64,000 nucleotides of DNA from Paenibacillus lacisoli (GCF_030580655.1 NZ_JAUQTB010000002.1:558001-622000); one strand, 5' to 3'; shown: positions 26,177-34,657, counted from the stretch's first letter. Notes: generated by a model from the letters alone, not told the origin. Made by a program: numbers and translations.

Positions 26177-27722
26177 CTTTCCTTATTCTATTTCCCTTTT
26201 GTCGTTCAACTCCGTTTTTCAATTGCTCATATAATAAAATTGTCTCATCATATAGCCATTCATCCTCTGGATGGTATCTTAGCGCTACATTATAAAAATA
26301 GATGCTGCTTTGCAAATTCCCCCTATCTCTTTCAATCTCAGCCACTTCCTTTGCTAAATCAACAATCTGGTTCTCCAACTTATCCCTGTATAGATTTATC
26401 CAATCATCATAAAGTCCAGGGAGTAAGGTTTCTGGCAGCGAATTAAAGATTTCTTTACATAAATTCAATTTGAAATCATTACTCTTCTCAATCTGAGCTT
26501 TTTGCAAGTCACTGATGAGTTTTAATACATCGGATCGTAAACTCCCACGAATAGCAACATGCTCTTTATCAGTCATCAATATAGAGTTATTGGACTCATC
26601 AATTTCAATTAGTTTCCTCAAGTAGTTTAAATATACTTTGAGATTATTTAATGCCTGCTTTAAAGGGACTTCAGGAAATAAGGAATCACAAATCTGCTCA
26701 CGCGTAGTAGTTTGGTTAAATGTAAGAAAAAGCAATAAACTTTTGGCGTAACGCTGATTCCAACCATCCCATATGTATTCGTTATTTATACTTACACGAA
26801 ATGCAGTTAAGAAATCGACCTGTATAATCGTTTGCTTACCTAGTTTATTGATTCCAATTTCATAGACTTCATGAAAATAATCCATGACACTTACAGCTCC
26901 ATTACTCTCAAATGAGCCGTAGTTGCTCCTGACCAAAATGGGTTTTTGTATAAAATCATGAATCCATTCAGCCGTTAATTTGGGCTGGTCTATAAATACG
27001 GCATTCGAAGAATGAGGTACAACTAATAATCTCGTTTGAATCAATAATTTTGAAGATAACGTATACGAAGTCAAATATATCGGATCATGAACGCCCACTA
27101 ACGATAAGGTAGGGTGTGTAATACACTCAAAATCTCCATTTGGCGGTGTATCCAAGTACAAATCAAAAATCTGAAAATAGGTTTCAGGTGTCACCATTGA
27201 ATACGCGTTTACTATCTTCTGAAAAATACTGCTATCTGACGGCTCCATCGTAATTCCTTTTGCCATGTTCTGAGCGAGGGGCAGCATGGAACCACTACAT
27301 GACAGTACCTTCCGACTTTCAATCAATGCATCAATAGATTTTCTTGGAAAAAAAGCTGGAACAGCTAGGAGGATGATACTTTTTACTTTTTCTTTATACT
27401 TCTGGCTATACTTCATCGTTAAAGTTGCACCGAATCCGTGTCCAATTAGATGAAAGAATTCTAAGTGCAGAAATTCCATCAATTTATTTATATCGTCTAC
27501 AAACAATTCCCAACTAAAATCGGACATCCCTCTTTCGGTTTCCCCATGCCCTCGTAAATCAAAGATAACTACATGATAATTATGAAGGAAGTAGGGAAGT
27601 ATAGGTTCCCACAATTCCATACTCAACCCTACACCATGAATGAGAACTAGTGTATCCATTGCATACTGAGATTTGTAAATTTGATAATGTATTTTGATAT
27701 CCTTCACTTGAACAAACGACAT
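26157..27722 (-). CDS. Alpha/beta-hydrolase-fold domain fused to SARP/BTAD-like regulator; nucleophile Ser replaced by Gly
   Basis: 521 residues from ATG 27722 (GGGAGG six bases upstream). Residues 1-260 are an alpha/beta-hydrolase: LVLIHGVGLS oxyanion loop, FDLRGHGET, Asp213 in GVHDP and His237 in VVPHSSN. The nucleophile elbow reads GHGFG (94-98), so the expected Ser is Gly96 (codon GGA at 27437-27435). Residues about 300-395 resemble a winged helix (TREQICDSLFPEVPLKQALNNLKVYLNYLRKL) and 396-505 a bacterial transcriptional activator (BTAD, TPR-like) domain, as in SARP/AfsR regulators. The likely role is a small-molecule-sensing transcription factor using a dead hydrolase as the ligand pocket. 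The fusion is seen; the sensing role is inferred. Confidence 0.75.
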   Translation of the reverse strand: MSFVQVKDIKIHYQIYKSQYAMDTLVLIHGVGLSMELWEPILPYFLHNYHVVIFDLRGHGETERGMSDFSWELFVDDINKLMEFLHLEFFHLIGHGFGATLTMKYSQKYKEKVKSIILLAVPAFFPRKSIDALIESRKVLSCSGSMLPLAQNMAKGITMEPSDSSIFQKIVNAYSMVTPETYFQIFDLYLDTPPNGDFECITHPTLSLVGVHDPIYLTSYTLSSKLLIQTRLLVVPHSSNAVFIDQPKLTAEWIHDFIQKPILVRSNYGSFESNGAVSVMDYFHEVYEIGINKLGKQTIIQVDFLTAFRVSINNEYIWDGWNQRYAKSLLLFLTFNQTTTREQICDSLFPEVPLKQALNNLKVYLNYLRKLIEIDESNNSILMTDKEHVAIRGSLRSDVLKLISDLQKAQIEKSNDFKLNLCKEIFNSLPETLLPGLYDDWINLYRDKLENQIVDLAKEVAEIERDRGNLQSSIYFYNVALRYHPEDEWLYDETILLYEQLKNGVERQKGNRIRKEKMGGS

Positions 27723-27810
27723 ATGATCCTCCCAGTAATGAAAATATATTAGGTATAAAGTACCATAATAAGGGGATTCATGTAATCCTTTTTTTAATTC
27801 GTATGATGCC

Positions 27811-27938
27811 GAAATCAAGGGCGAGCAAGGCGAGTTCATCTCGACCCTTGATTTCTTTTCAAGCCCCAAATCCTTCGAATTGGTGGTCTAAGTATAGACC
27901 ACCTGCTTCCGGCGAGGATGGGTGTGGGGCAAAGCCCC
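27811..27938. repeat. Cluster of three inverted repeats in non-coding DNA
   Basis: GAAATCAAGGG (27811-27821) with CCCTTGATTTC (27845-27855); GGTGGTCTA-agta-TAGACCACC (27882-27903); and GGGGC-AAA-GCCCC (27926-27938). The region 27723-28016 has no gene otherwise. The repeats could be a replication or transfer origin remnant, or transcription signals. Confidence 0.6.
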
Positions 27939-28016
27939 AGTACATGTCTTTATTTCTTAATTGACCTTTCAACGAAAAAGAGACTCATTTCTCGAGCACT
28001 CTTTTTTTGCATTTTT

Positions 28017-28334
28017 TTATTTATTAACATAATAAATGCAGTAATCAAAAATGGATGTTACTTGACTAGCCCCTTTAACCGCAAATGCTTGTTGAGCACT
28101 CGCAATCATTTTTTCTTTTTGAATACGAAGTTCATTTCGACTACTAAACTTTTTGGTTGGTTGCAATCTTTCATAAATTTCTCCAACGTTTGGATATTGA
28201 TTTCCTTCAAGTGGGTGAACGAAATAAGCAGGCTTAAATACATGCTCTATCATGCTGTGTAGGAGAGCGACAGGCTTGCCATGTTGTTTGTCATCTAAAG
28301 AGTCCCATATATGAGTTAATTCTTTTCGGTGCAA
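28017..28334 (-). CDS. Hypothetical protein, possibly continuation of the upstream gene
   Basis: 105 residues of unrecognised family, mixed helical, starting at TTG 28334 without a clear ribosome site. It overlaps the previous gene by 19 bp in another frame. It may be a separate translationally coupled gene, or the C-terminal part of the upstream protein separated by a frameshift. The region around KPAYFVHPLEGNQYPNVGEIYERLQPTKKF looks like genuine protein sequence. Confidence 0.4.
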   Translation of the reverse strand: MHRKELTHIWDSLDDKQHGKPVALLHSMIEHVFKPAYFVHPLEGNQYPNVGEIYERLQPTKKFSSRNELRIQKEKMIASAQQAFAVKGASQVTSIFDYCIYYVNK

Positions 28335-28852
28335 ATAAAGTCGCGCATCCAGAATTCTTCGTAGAAATCATAGAAGCACCAAATCAGGTTATGTATGTAC
28401 GGTTGTTCTTTAATTTGATTTATTTCATCCAGCCTACTTTTCCAGCGTTCCTCATTATTCTCATGCTTGTAACGTCCCTCTTCTTTATCATAATAGAACC
28501 AGAAAAAACGGGGCTTAGATGAGTCAATTGTCGCCTTTGTATACCGCGTGTCTTGTGGATTAACCTCCAGTTTCCCGTATTCCTGAACGATTTCTAGTAA
28601 ACCGCCGCCATGGTCTTTGACACGATAATCACAATATTTAGCTCCATAACCTAATGGGAGCATTCGCGCATCTCGATATACCGGAAAAACAACATAATCT
28701 TGTTCTAAAAACTCTTTACCATATTCAGGTCTTATATCCGATTCCTCTAAATAAAGCTTCTTCCGAAAATTACTATCTTTTGAAAGCTCACGTTCTTTTA
28801 TATTGAGGATTGGACATTTTAAGGACTCCAAGTCCTTCACAAACTGATACAT
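28316..28852 (-). CDS. Hypothetical protein of the island
   Basis: 178 residues, soluble, rich in aromatic and charged residues (WFYYDKEEGRYKHENN, LIWCFYDFYEEFWMRDF). I recognise no family. AGAAGGTGATT lies a few bases ahead of the ATG at 28852. It is the first of a two-frame unit on the minus strand and diverges from the RadC promoter region. No export signal or membrane segment. Confidence 0.55.
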   Translation of the reverse strand: MYQFVKDLESLKCPILNIKERELSKDSNFRKKLYLEESDIRPEYGKEFLEQDYVVFPVYRDARMLPLGYGAKYCDYRVKDHGGGLLEIVQEYGKLEVNPQDTRYTKATIDSSKPRFFWFYYDKEEGRYKHENNEERWKSRLDEINQIKEQPYIHNLIWCFYDFYEEFWMRDFICTEKN

Positions 28853-28917
28853 AATTAATCACCTTCTTTTCATAATCAGCATTGTAAATTAAAAAAAAAC
28901 GCTGTCAACAAAAAGAA

Positions 28918-28945
28918 TTGACAAGCTTAATTTAGCCACTATAAT
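28918..28945 (+). promoter_or_regulatory. Consensus sigma-A promoter upstream of the RadC remnant
   Basis: TTGACA (28918-28923), 16 bases, TATAAT (28940-28945), both perfect. The direct repeat AAGCTTAATTTA occurs at 28923-28934, inside the spacer, and again at 28958-28969, suggesting operator sites 35 bp apart. It gives a leader of about 135 bases. Confidence 0.7.
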
Positions 28946-29086
28946 ATCCTCAGATTTAAGCTTAATTTATCCAGCAGAAATGTTCGGATAAGCTTCGTCC
29001 GTTTTATAGCGAGGAAGTGCGCCACGAATATTATATTTGTGGGATTTATCTAAGATAATCAAAAATTTGAAAAGGAGACTTGTCCC

Positions 29087-29559
29087 ATGCAGCCGATGAA
29101 AAAAATTCCGAGAGAAGCACGCATGAAAAGATTGAACGTCATCTCTTTGCGTGTGGTGAGGGAACGCACCTTGCCGTATCAAACAAATAGTATCCAAAAG
29201 CCTCAAGATGCGTTCGAGTTGGCAAAAGCATTCATTGGAGAAGAGGATCGCGAGCATTGTATCCTCATTTGTTTGGATACGAAAACAAGGTGACAGCTAT
29301 TCAAACGATTGCCATCGGCAGCTTGAATGCAGCTATTGTCCATCCTCGTGAGGTGTATAAAGCAGCTATTCTTTCAAATAGCGCCAGCATTCTTTTCTGC
29401 CATAACCATCCCAGTGGAGATGTAACTGCTTCATCCGAGGACTTGGAGATAAGCCAACGCATAAAAAAAGCCGGAGAGCTTATCGGCATTGAATTGCTTG
29501 ATTCTGTTATTGTTTCTTCATCTCATTATTATAGTATGAAGGAGCACGAACTTATTTAG
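29087..29559 (+). pseudogene. RadC/JAB-domain protein, frameshifted
   Basis: Frame one (29087-29293) encodes the N-terminus, with PYQTNSIQKPQDAFELAKAFIGEEDREHCILICLDTK. Frame two (to 29559) continues NKVTAIQTIAIGSLNAAIVHPREVYKAAIL, then the JAMM metal motif HNHPSGDVTASSED (H-x-H-x7-S-x2-D). Joining them needs one added A in GAAAACAAGG near 29281-29290. Such small RadC-like proteins are typical of plasmids and integrative elements; the helix-hairpin-helix part of full RadC is absent. AAAGGAG lies nine bases before the ATG. As it stands the JAB domain is separated from its start, so I call it a pseudogene; slippage in the A run could restore it. Confidence 0.8.
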
Positions 29560-30161
29560 TAAAACCTTCTTTATAAAGGGAACTGTCGAGGTTCCTTCTT
29601 GCTTGAACATATATTTTGGTCACCACGCCACGTTAGCCTTCGAATGTGAAGGCATTGTAACTATGGGAGGACGTTTCCTCTTGCTTTAGGGAGACATGTT
29701 CAGGCAGATCGACAGCGTGTAGCACTAATGAGGCTAGATGTTTTTTTTCGTTGGATAAGGCTGTCTCAGGGTAATGTCGTGAAACGACAGAACCATTATA
29801 TCCCCCTTTATCTGACGTTGAAGAATCGTCGCTGCAAGCGATGATTTTCATAAGGCAGGTAGAGGGGGAGTTTGTATTTATACTTTTTGGAAAAGTACTG
29901 TATATAAGGTTTCACAGAGATATGAAATATTTCATCTGGTCGGCGTTTAATTATTGATAAAGGAAAAGATTTGTGGGATTTATTGTTTTGAATCGCTTTA
30001 AGCATCTGGCTTCGAATTTTGGATGAATAAAGTTTGTCAAAAAAATTTTTTTTCGTAGACCAAACTGCCATTTATTTTATCACTGCAAGAAACTCCAATG
30101 CTATGCACAGATAAGCCGATTTCAAAAACTACTCTCTCTATTTCCCCTACAACAGAATATA
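29560..30161. other. Non-coding or unresolved 600-bp stretch
   Basis: Two minus-strand open frames here (to 29633 and 29808) lack ribosome sites and recognisable features. The only structures seen are GGAAC-tgtcgag-GTTCC near 29579 and TGTCGT-gaa-ACGACA near 29775. I see no supported gene. Confidence 0.4.
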
Positions 30162-31386
30162 TTGTGTATACTATCACCCGAAGGAGGTGATAGTATTATA
30201 GATTTACAGAACAGTTCATACTTAAACTCAGTTAAATTAAATAGAACATCAAAAATTAGTAACAAACAACGAAAAATCGACCATTTGACTAAAAAAGAAC
30301 GGAAAGAACTTATAAGATTGCACGCTGATATGGATAACGTGCTGATCGCTAATTCCAAGGTGACGCGATATTCAGAGGGAAAGAGTACGAAAAAAGATGC
30401 CAAGAAAGGGAACCAAGGGAAACTTGGGGTCGACGGCATTTGGTCCTCGCTTACGTTCACACGTTATAAAAAAAGTTGTCGCACCTTTCTTTAAATATTG
30501 CTACGAAAACTTCGACAAGGTACATTCTCTCCGAGACATTAAGCCAAGGATGGTGGGAAGTTTTGTTCAATCGTTACTGGACAAAGGGCGTTCAGCGAAA
30601 ACCATATCAGCCTATGTCAGTGCCATTAACAAGCTTGCCGAATCATCCGTAAAAGCCGGTATTAAAGGTCATGCTAAGCTAGTAAATGACAAACATCGTA
30701 GCATGATTCCTATTGCTCGTAAAGCGGAACGTCGACGTGGGAGTATAGGAGGCGTAGGATACACCCTCCGTGAAGCTCAGATTATTGCAAGACAAGCTGC
30801 CAAGCATTACAGTCTATATGAAGAGACTCTGGTTGACGTTTTGTTGTACGCAGGTCCTCGTATTTCCGAGGTGCTTAAAATTAGCTTTGAACAAGTGGAT
30901 TTTGATAAGCAGTGCATTTATCTTAACAAAAAAAATCAGAACAAAAATAATCGTCCTCGTGTGCTCCCGCTCCCTCCCTTTGTTATAGAAAAGCTCAAAG
31001 TCCTCGAGCCATTTATCCCTAATAAACACACCAATATCTGGGGTCATAAAATGACGGAGAAACAAATAAGAGCCCTGGTAAAGCATTGTGCTGCACTTGG
31101 GAAAGTAAAATACTGCGGTGTACATGATTTCAGAAAATCATGTTTAATCTGGCATACCCGAAAAATCAAGAACTGGAGTAAAGAGCAGCTCACCGCTGCT
31201 ATCATGCAATTTGTAAGCACAGACACGAGGCTTAACCCTGATAGATTACAGGATGGGATAGAACTGCCCAAATATAGCCCAGAACAATTATTGCAACGGC
31301 AAAAACGTTGGCTAATGAATCAATATTTGACTCAGTTGCTAGGTCACTCACGCAATGATGCAACCGCACCTTATAAACGTACTTGA
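30162..31386 (+). pseudogene. Second tyrosine recombinase, split by a +1 shift at CTT TAA
   Basis: The catalytic part (frame from 30397) has R155, H243-DF-R246, H317 and Tyr326 in its own numbering, all the tyrosine-recombinase residues. The N-terminal core-binding domain, however, reads in another frame (30162-30494), ending TRYKKSCRTFL at CTT-TAA (30489-30494). Skipping one T gives CRTFL-KYCYENFDKV, which joins smoothly. A strong GGAGGTGAT (30183-30191) lies ahead of an in-frame ATT/ATA, which may be the true start. It is either a 1-nt insertion or +1 slippage. Its own target site is unknown; it may belong to an older element nested in the island. Confidence 0.72.
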
Positions 31387-31439
31387 ACGTCTCTTTAACT
31401 CTAAAATTTAGATCTTTAGATTCCTACAATGACATATAA

Positions 31440-31552
31440 AGTAGAGTTTCGTCGTCTTCTCCTGTGGCAGTAATATCCAGCCAAATTTTGTTGTACAAAA
31501 TTATACGTAGTTTTGTCGGTTACTGTACAGGAATGTACGTAGTTTCGTTGAT
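31440..31552 (+). repeat. Direct repeats downstream of the second recombinase
   Basis: ACGTAGTTTTGTCGG (about 31505) and ACGTAGTTTCGTTGA (about 31537) share ACGTAGTTTYGT, and a weaker GTAGAGTTTCGTCG lies at 31441. TGTAC occurs around them. They are possible recombinase or replication-protein binding sites. Confidence 0.45.
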
Positions 31553-31553
31553 G

Positions 31554-31602
31554 TAAAAAACAACATGGAAGCAACAAGAGGGTTGCTTCCATGTTGTTTT
31601 TT
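31554..31602 (-). terminator. Terminator after the HTH replication-like gene
   Basis: ACAACATGGAAGCAAC/GTTGCTTCCATGTTGT with A/T runs on both sides; it overlaps the stop codon region. Works in both directions. Confidence 0.9.
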
Positions 31603-32656
31603 AGTTTTCTGCAAGATTAAATAAGCTTTCGATAAATGAATACCAATGATTATCACATTTGATATGCGGTGAAACATAAATTAAAAAAGGATTTACAATG
31701 TAGTATGGTCTTGTTCCAGTATCCCAAACCCCCAAAGCCTTTACACGTTTTAACACATACAAACATGCGTTTAACTCCATCTTTTGCTTTCCCGACAATT
31801 TATTTGACTTGGCTTTTGAGTACAAATTCCACATCTGATAAACTTTCAAAAATTTGAACCTTCTGCTTTTAAAGGTTGAATTCAACACTTCAAGAACAGT
31901 CTCATCCGACTTTACAATAACGTCTCCTGGAGAATTATTGAGGAGGAAATAGGATTTATAATCTGTCTTTATTAAAATTGCTCCTAGTAAAGCAATAGGA
32001 TGAAATGAAGTAAGTTGTTTGGAATACTCTCGTTCTTCCTTGTTATATGGGTGATTAATAATACGTGCTCTTTCTCTGTCAGCCTTGTCTATAATGTCTT
32101 TAAGTTTTACCAGAACAATCTTTTTGGTAAATGGGGCTTTTTTGTTTTTGGCTCCTCTTAGAAATACTTCTTTCTCAAATCGATAGGCATTTCCAGTTAA
32201 ACCTTCTGGTTTCTTTCTTCCCCAAATCCCATCCAGAACAAACTGTTTAATGTATTTTGTTGCAGTGCTTCTGGATACTCCCCACAGCTGGGCTAACGTC
32301 GTATCATTCAATGGAATACCGTTCATTTTAATCAATTTGTCGGAATTGGTGTCTTTGTCACTATTATAGTTCATATAAGGCAAGGTTCTGAATAAGCACT
32401 CCAACATTTCTGGTGAATATTTCCCTACGACCTTATTCTCGTAGGCAGGCATGGTTTGTGTAAATGGTTCTGTTCTTCTGCCTTTTTCCCGATAAGCTTG
32501 CACTTTCAAATATCTTCTACGAGCTTGAATTTCTTTAGCGCTTTCGACGTTGATAACTGTATCGTCATCAGTAGGTATCTTAGCGTACTCCTGATTCTCT
32601 CCCGTTATCGGATTCGTTTCGGTTTCATAAGTAATTCGCCACTTCGTTAATTTCAC
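31601..32656 (-). CDS. HTH protein, possible replication or copy-control protein
   Basis: 351 residues starting at GTG 32656, with GGAGG nine bases upstream. A helix-turn-helix (LNDTTLAQLWGVSRSTATKYIKQFVLDGI) lies near residues 115-145, followed by a basic region. The layout MLECLFRTLPYMNYN, HTH, then RPYYIVNPFLIYVSP near the end is reminiscent of plasmid RepL-like or phage replication proteins, but I do not recognise the family with confidence. It is divergent from the excisionase gene. It could initiate replication of the excised island or regulate it. No membrane segments. Confidence 0.5.
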   Translation of the reverse strand: MKLTKWRITYETETNPITGENQEYAKIPTDDDTVINVESAKEIQARRRYLKVQAYREKGRRTEPFTQTMPAYENKVVGKYSPEMLECLFRTLPYMNYNSDKDTNSDKLIKMNGIPLNDTTLAQLWGVSRSTATKYIKQFVLDGIWGRKKPEGLTGNAYRFEKEVFLRGAKNKKAPFTKKIVLVKLKDIIDKADRERARIINHPYNKEEREYSKQLTSFHPIALLGAILIKTDYKSYFLLNNSPGDVIVKSDETVLEVLNSTFKSRRFKFLKVYQMWNLYSKAKSNKLSGKQKMELNACLYVLKRVKALGVWDTGTRPYYIVNPFLIYVSPHIKCDNHWYSFIESLFNLAEN

Positions 32657-32926
32657 GACAAATAACCTCCTTATAATTGGAGGGAGATATCATCCTTATA
32701 GTATCATTTTGCCATCGTTTTTGAATCTTCCCTTAAATAAATGCAATTCACTTGACATTTTTAGCATAAAAAATTTGAAATAGCAAGGTAGTTACATGTA
32801 CAAAAAAATATATTTTTCCAAGCTCAAACTCTCTTGCGGTTTGCTTCTTTTTTTTGCTAAAGTAATCAGACTCAGCTCAAAAACATAATTGAGCAAATTT
32901 ACCAGCAGAAAAAGGGGAATACGATT

Positions 32927-33142
32927 ATGACAAAAAAAACAGAGACATATATAAACAAAGAAGATTTGCCTAAAGCCATGACAGTAAAAGATGTTGCAAA
33001 TTTCCTACGCATTGGCAGAGTACAAGCATATCAACAACTGAAACGAAACGAGTTTCACTATGTGAAAATTGGTAATAGCTATCGGATTTGCAGAGATTCA
33101 TTCCTGCGCTGGTTTGAGGGAGAGGATTACTCAACAGCATAA
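32927..33142 (+). CDS. xis: Excisionase-type HTH protein
   Basis: 71 residues forming a MerR/Xis-like winged helix: AMTVKDVANFLRIGRVQAYQQLKRNEFHYVKIGNSYRICRDSFLRWF, the helix-turn-helix_17 pattern of excisionases. It directs the integrase toward excision by bending the attachment-site DNA. AAAGGGG lies ahead of the ATG. The gene is 145 bp upstream of the integrase on the same strand, the usual xis-int arrangement of Tn916-like and tRNA-targeted elements. Confidence 0.82.
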   Translation: MTKKTETYINKEDLPKAMTVKDVANFLRIGRVQAYQQLKRNEFHYVKIGNSYRICRDSFLRWFEGEDYSTA

Positions 33143-33287
33143 ATCAGTTGACACGATTAAAAATTACGCTATTATTTATCAAATTTTCTATCTCGTTGTT
33201 TGTACAGCGAGCTAATCTTTTACTTCTCAAAGAAAAGCCGAACAATCATTGTTCGAATAATTATTACGGAGGGAGAGTAATTTCAAC

Positions 33288-34475
33288 ATGGCACGAACTA
33301 AAAAATACCCAGGCGTATACGAACGCAAGGATACCAAAACGAAAACATATTACTTTATAATTTCAACGAACGACCCCAAAACAAATAAAAGAAAACAGGT
33401 TAAATCTAAAAGTTATTCAAACCCCGAAGAAGCCTATAAGGATTTAATTGATACGAAAAACAAACAAATGAAAGGAAAATATATTAAACCCACAAAGATT
33501 ACGTTGAAAGAATGGATTGAAAAGTGGCTTAGCGATAAAGAAATTCGCCTGAAGAAGAAGACACTTGAATCTTACAAAAATCGAGCTAGGCACATAATCG
33601 AAGAAATCGGACATATTGAGCTTTTTAATCTAACAAAAGATGATGTTACAGACTTTTACAAGACGCTCAAAAAGAAGAATAAAGTGATTTTCAATGGTAA
33701 AGAAAAAGTCACTACTAATACTAAATTATCTAGCCGAACTGTCCATGATACGCATAAAGTGTTAAAGATGGCATTGATTCAAGCCTACCGAGATGAGAGA
33801 ATTCCGCGCGATATTGCTTCTAAAATCGAATCTCCCAAGGCAAAACAAGCTAACCACAAAATTCTAAAACCAGATGAAGTTAACTTATTCCTAAGCACTG
33901 CTAAAGGCGACCCGACTTATTGTGCAATTTATCTCGGCATATTCTGCGGCTTGAGGCAGGCAGAAACGCTTGGACTAACTTGGGATAATGTTGACTTGGA
34001 TAATCAAGTCATCTACATTGTTCGGACACTTGACCATGAGGATGACGATTGCGCAATAAGTGACGGAACGAAAACAAATGCCGGAAATCGCCCAGTGGAA
34101 ATTGATGAAGAAATTGTTGAAGTCCTTAGAGCCCAAAAGCGGCGCATTAAAAAAGACAAAGAAATTTCCGGTACTCTTTATCAAGACATGAATTTGGTCT
34201 GTCCAAGCAATATTGGAACGCCAATGAATCCGAGTAATCTAAGGCGCAGCTTATATCGAATCATAGATAAAGCTGGAGTAACACGGGTTACATATCATGA
34301 ACTTCGCCACAGTCATGCAAGTTTAAGTGTCAAATCAGGAGCAGATATTAAATCCTTGTCATTCCGATTAGGTCACAGCTCGACACGAGTAACGTTGGAT
34401 ATTTATTCTCATTTGTTACCCGGTATGCAAAGAGCATTACTGAAGAAATTCAGAGACGAAATAACCGATAAATAA
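33288..34475 (+). CDS. int: Tyrosine integrase of the island (Tn916/phage type)
   Basis: 395 residues. The N-terminal arm-binding domain (1-60) is followed by a core-binding SAM-like domain (about 70-170) and a catalytic domain with R223 (GLRQAETLGL), K262 (TKTNAGNR), H337-EL-R340, H363 (LGHSS) and Tyr373 (LDIYSHL). It catalyses integration into, and with Xis excision from, the tRNA-Ala 3' end. The ATG has GGAGGGAG about ten bases upstream. It lies 180 bp from the right attachment repeat, with predicted arm sites between. All catalytic residues are present, so it should be active. Confidence 0.95.
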   Translation: MARTKKYPGVYERKDTKTKTYYFIISTNDPKTNKRKQVKSKSYSNPEEAYKDLIDTKNKQMKGKYIKPTKITLKEWIEKWLSDKEIRLKKKTLESYKNRARHIIEEIGHIELFNLTKDDVTDFYKTLKKKNKVIFNGKEKVTTNTKLSSRTVHDTHKVLKMALIQAYRDERIPRDIASKIESPKAKQANHKILKPDEVNLFLSTAKGDPTYCAIYLGIFCGLRQAETLGLTWDNVDLDNQVIYIVRTLDHEDDDCAISDGTKTNAGNRPVEIDEEIVEVLRAQKRRIKKDKEISGTLYQDMNLVCPSNIGTPMNPSNLRRSLYRIIDKAGVTRVTYHELRHSHASLSVKSGADIKSLSFRLGHSSTRVTLDIYSHLLPGMQRALLKKFRDEITDK

Positions 34476-34479
34476 TTTA

Positions 34480-34508
34480 GAACAGGCTTCCATGCTTGTT
34501 CTTTTTTT
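34480..34508 (+). terminator. Terminator of the integrase gene
   Basis: GAACAgGC/GCtTGTTC stem followed by seven T, just after the integrase stop. Confidence 0.85.
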
Positions 34509-34556
34509 ATTATCCCTTTGTTATATTTTTCGTTTTCAAGAGTATTATTTTTCTTA

Positions 34557-34579
34557 TGTTACCGGATTGTTACCAGATA
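34557..34579 (+). repeat. Putative integrase arm-type sites, right end
   Basis: TGTTACCGGATTGTTACCA, identical to the left-end unit except for one base and in the same orientation; 80 bp from the core repeat. Confidence 0.65.
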
Positions 34580-34611
34580 GCTAATTTCGATTTATACTCG
34601 CATTCTTAAAA

Positions 34612-34641
34612 AACAAGAAAACGCTTGAAATCTCAAGCGTT
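34612..34641 (-). terminator. Terminator now serving tRNA-Ala (island-borne)
   Basis: AACGCTTGA-GATT-TCAAGCGTT then TTCTTGTTTTTT on the minus strand, 19 bases beyond the tRNA 3' end. It is supplied by the island, replacing the host terminator at 17147. Confidence 0.85.
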
Positions 34642-34657
34642 ACAAGGTTTATTTACG

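Noticed and set aside
27918..28262. 114-codon plus-strand frame
   Set aside because: Opposite the hypothetical gene at 28017-28334, no start signals.
29633..30071. Two small minus-strand frames (72 and 87 codons)
   Set aside because: No ribosome sites, overlap each other, and no recognisable family; could be coding but not supportable.
30480..30500. A definite programmed +1 frameshift in the second recombinase
   Set aside because: The CTT-TAA site fits, but the stimulatory upstream Shine-Dalgarno of prfB is absent, so a plain insertion is at least as likely.
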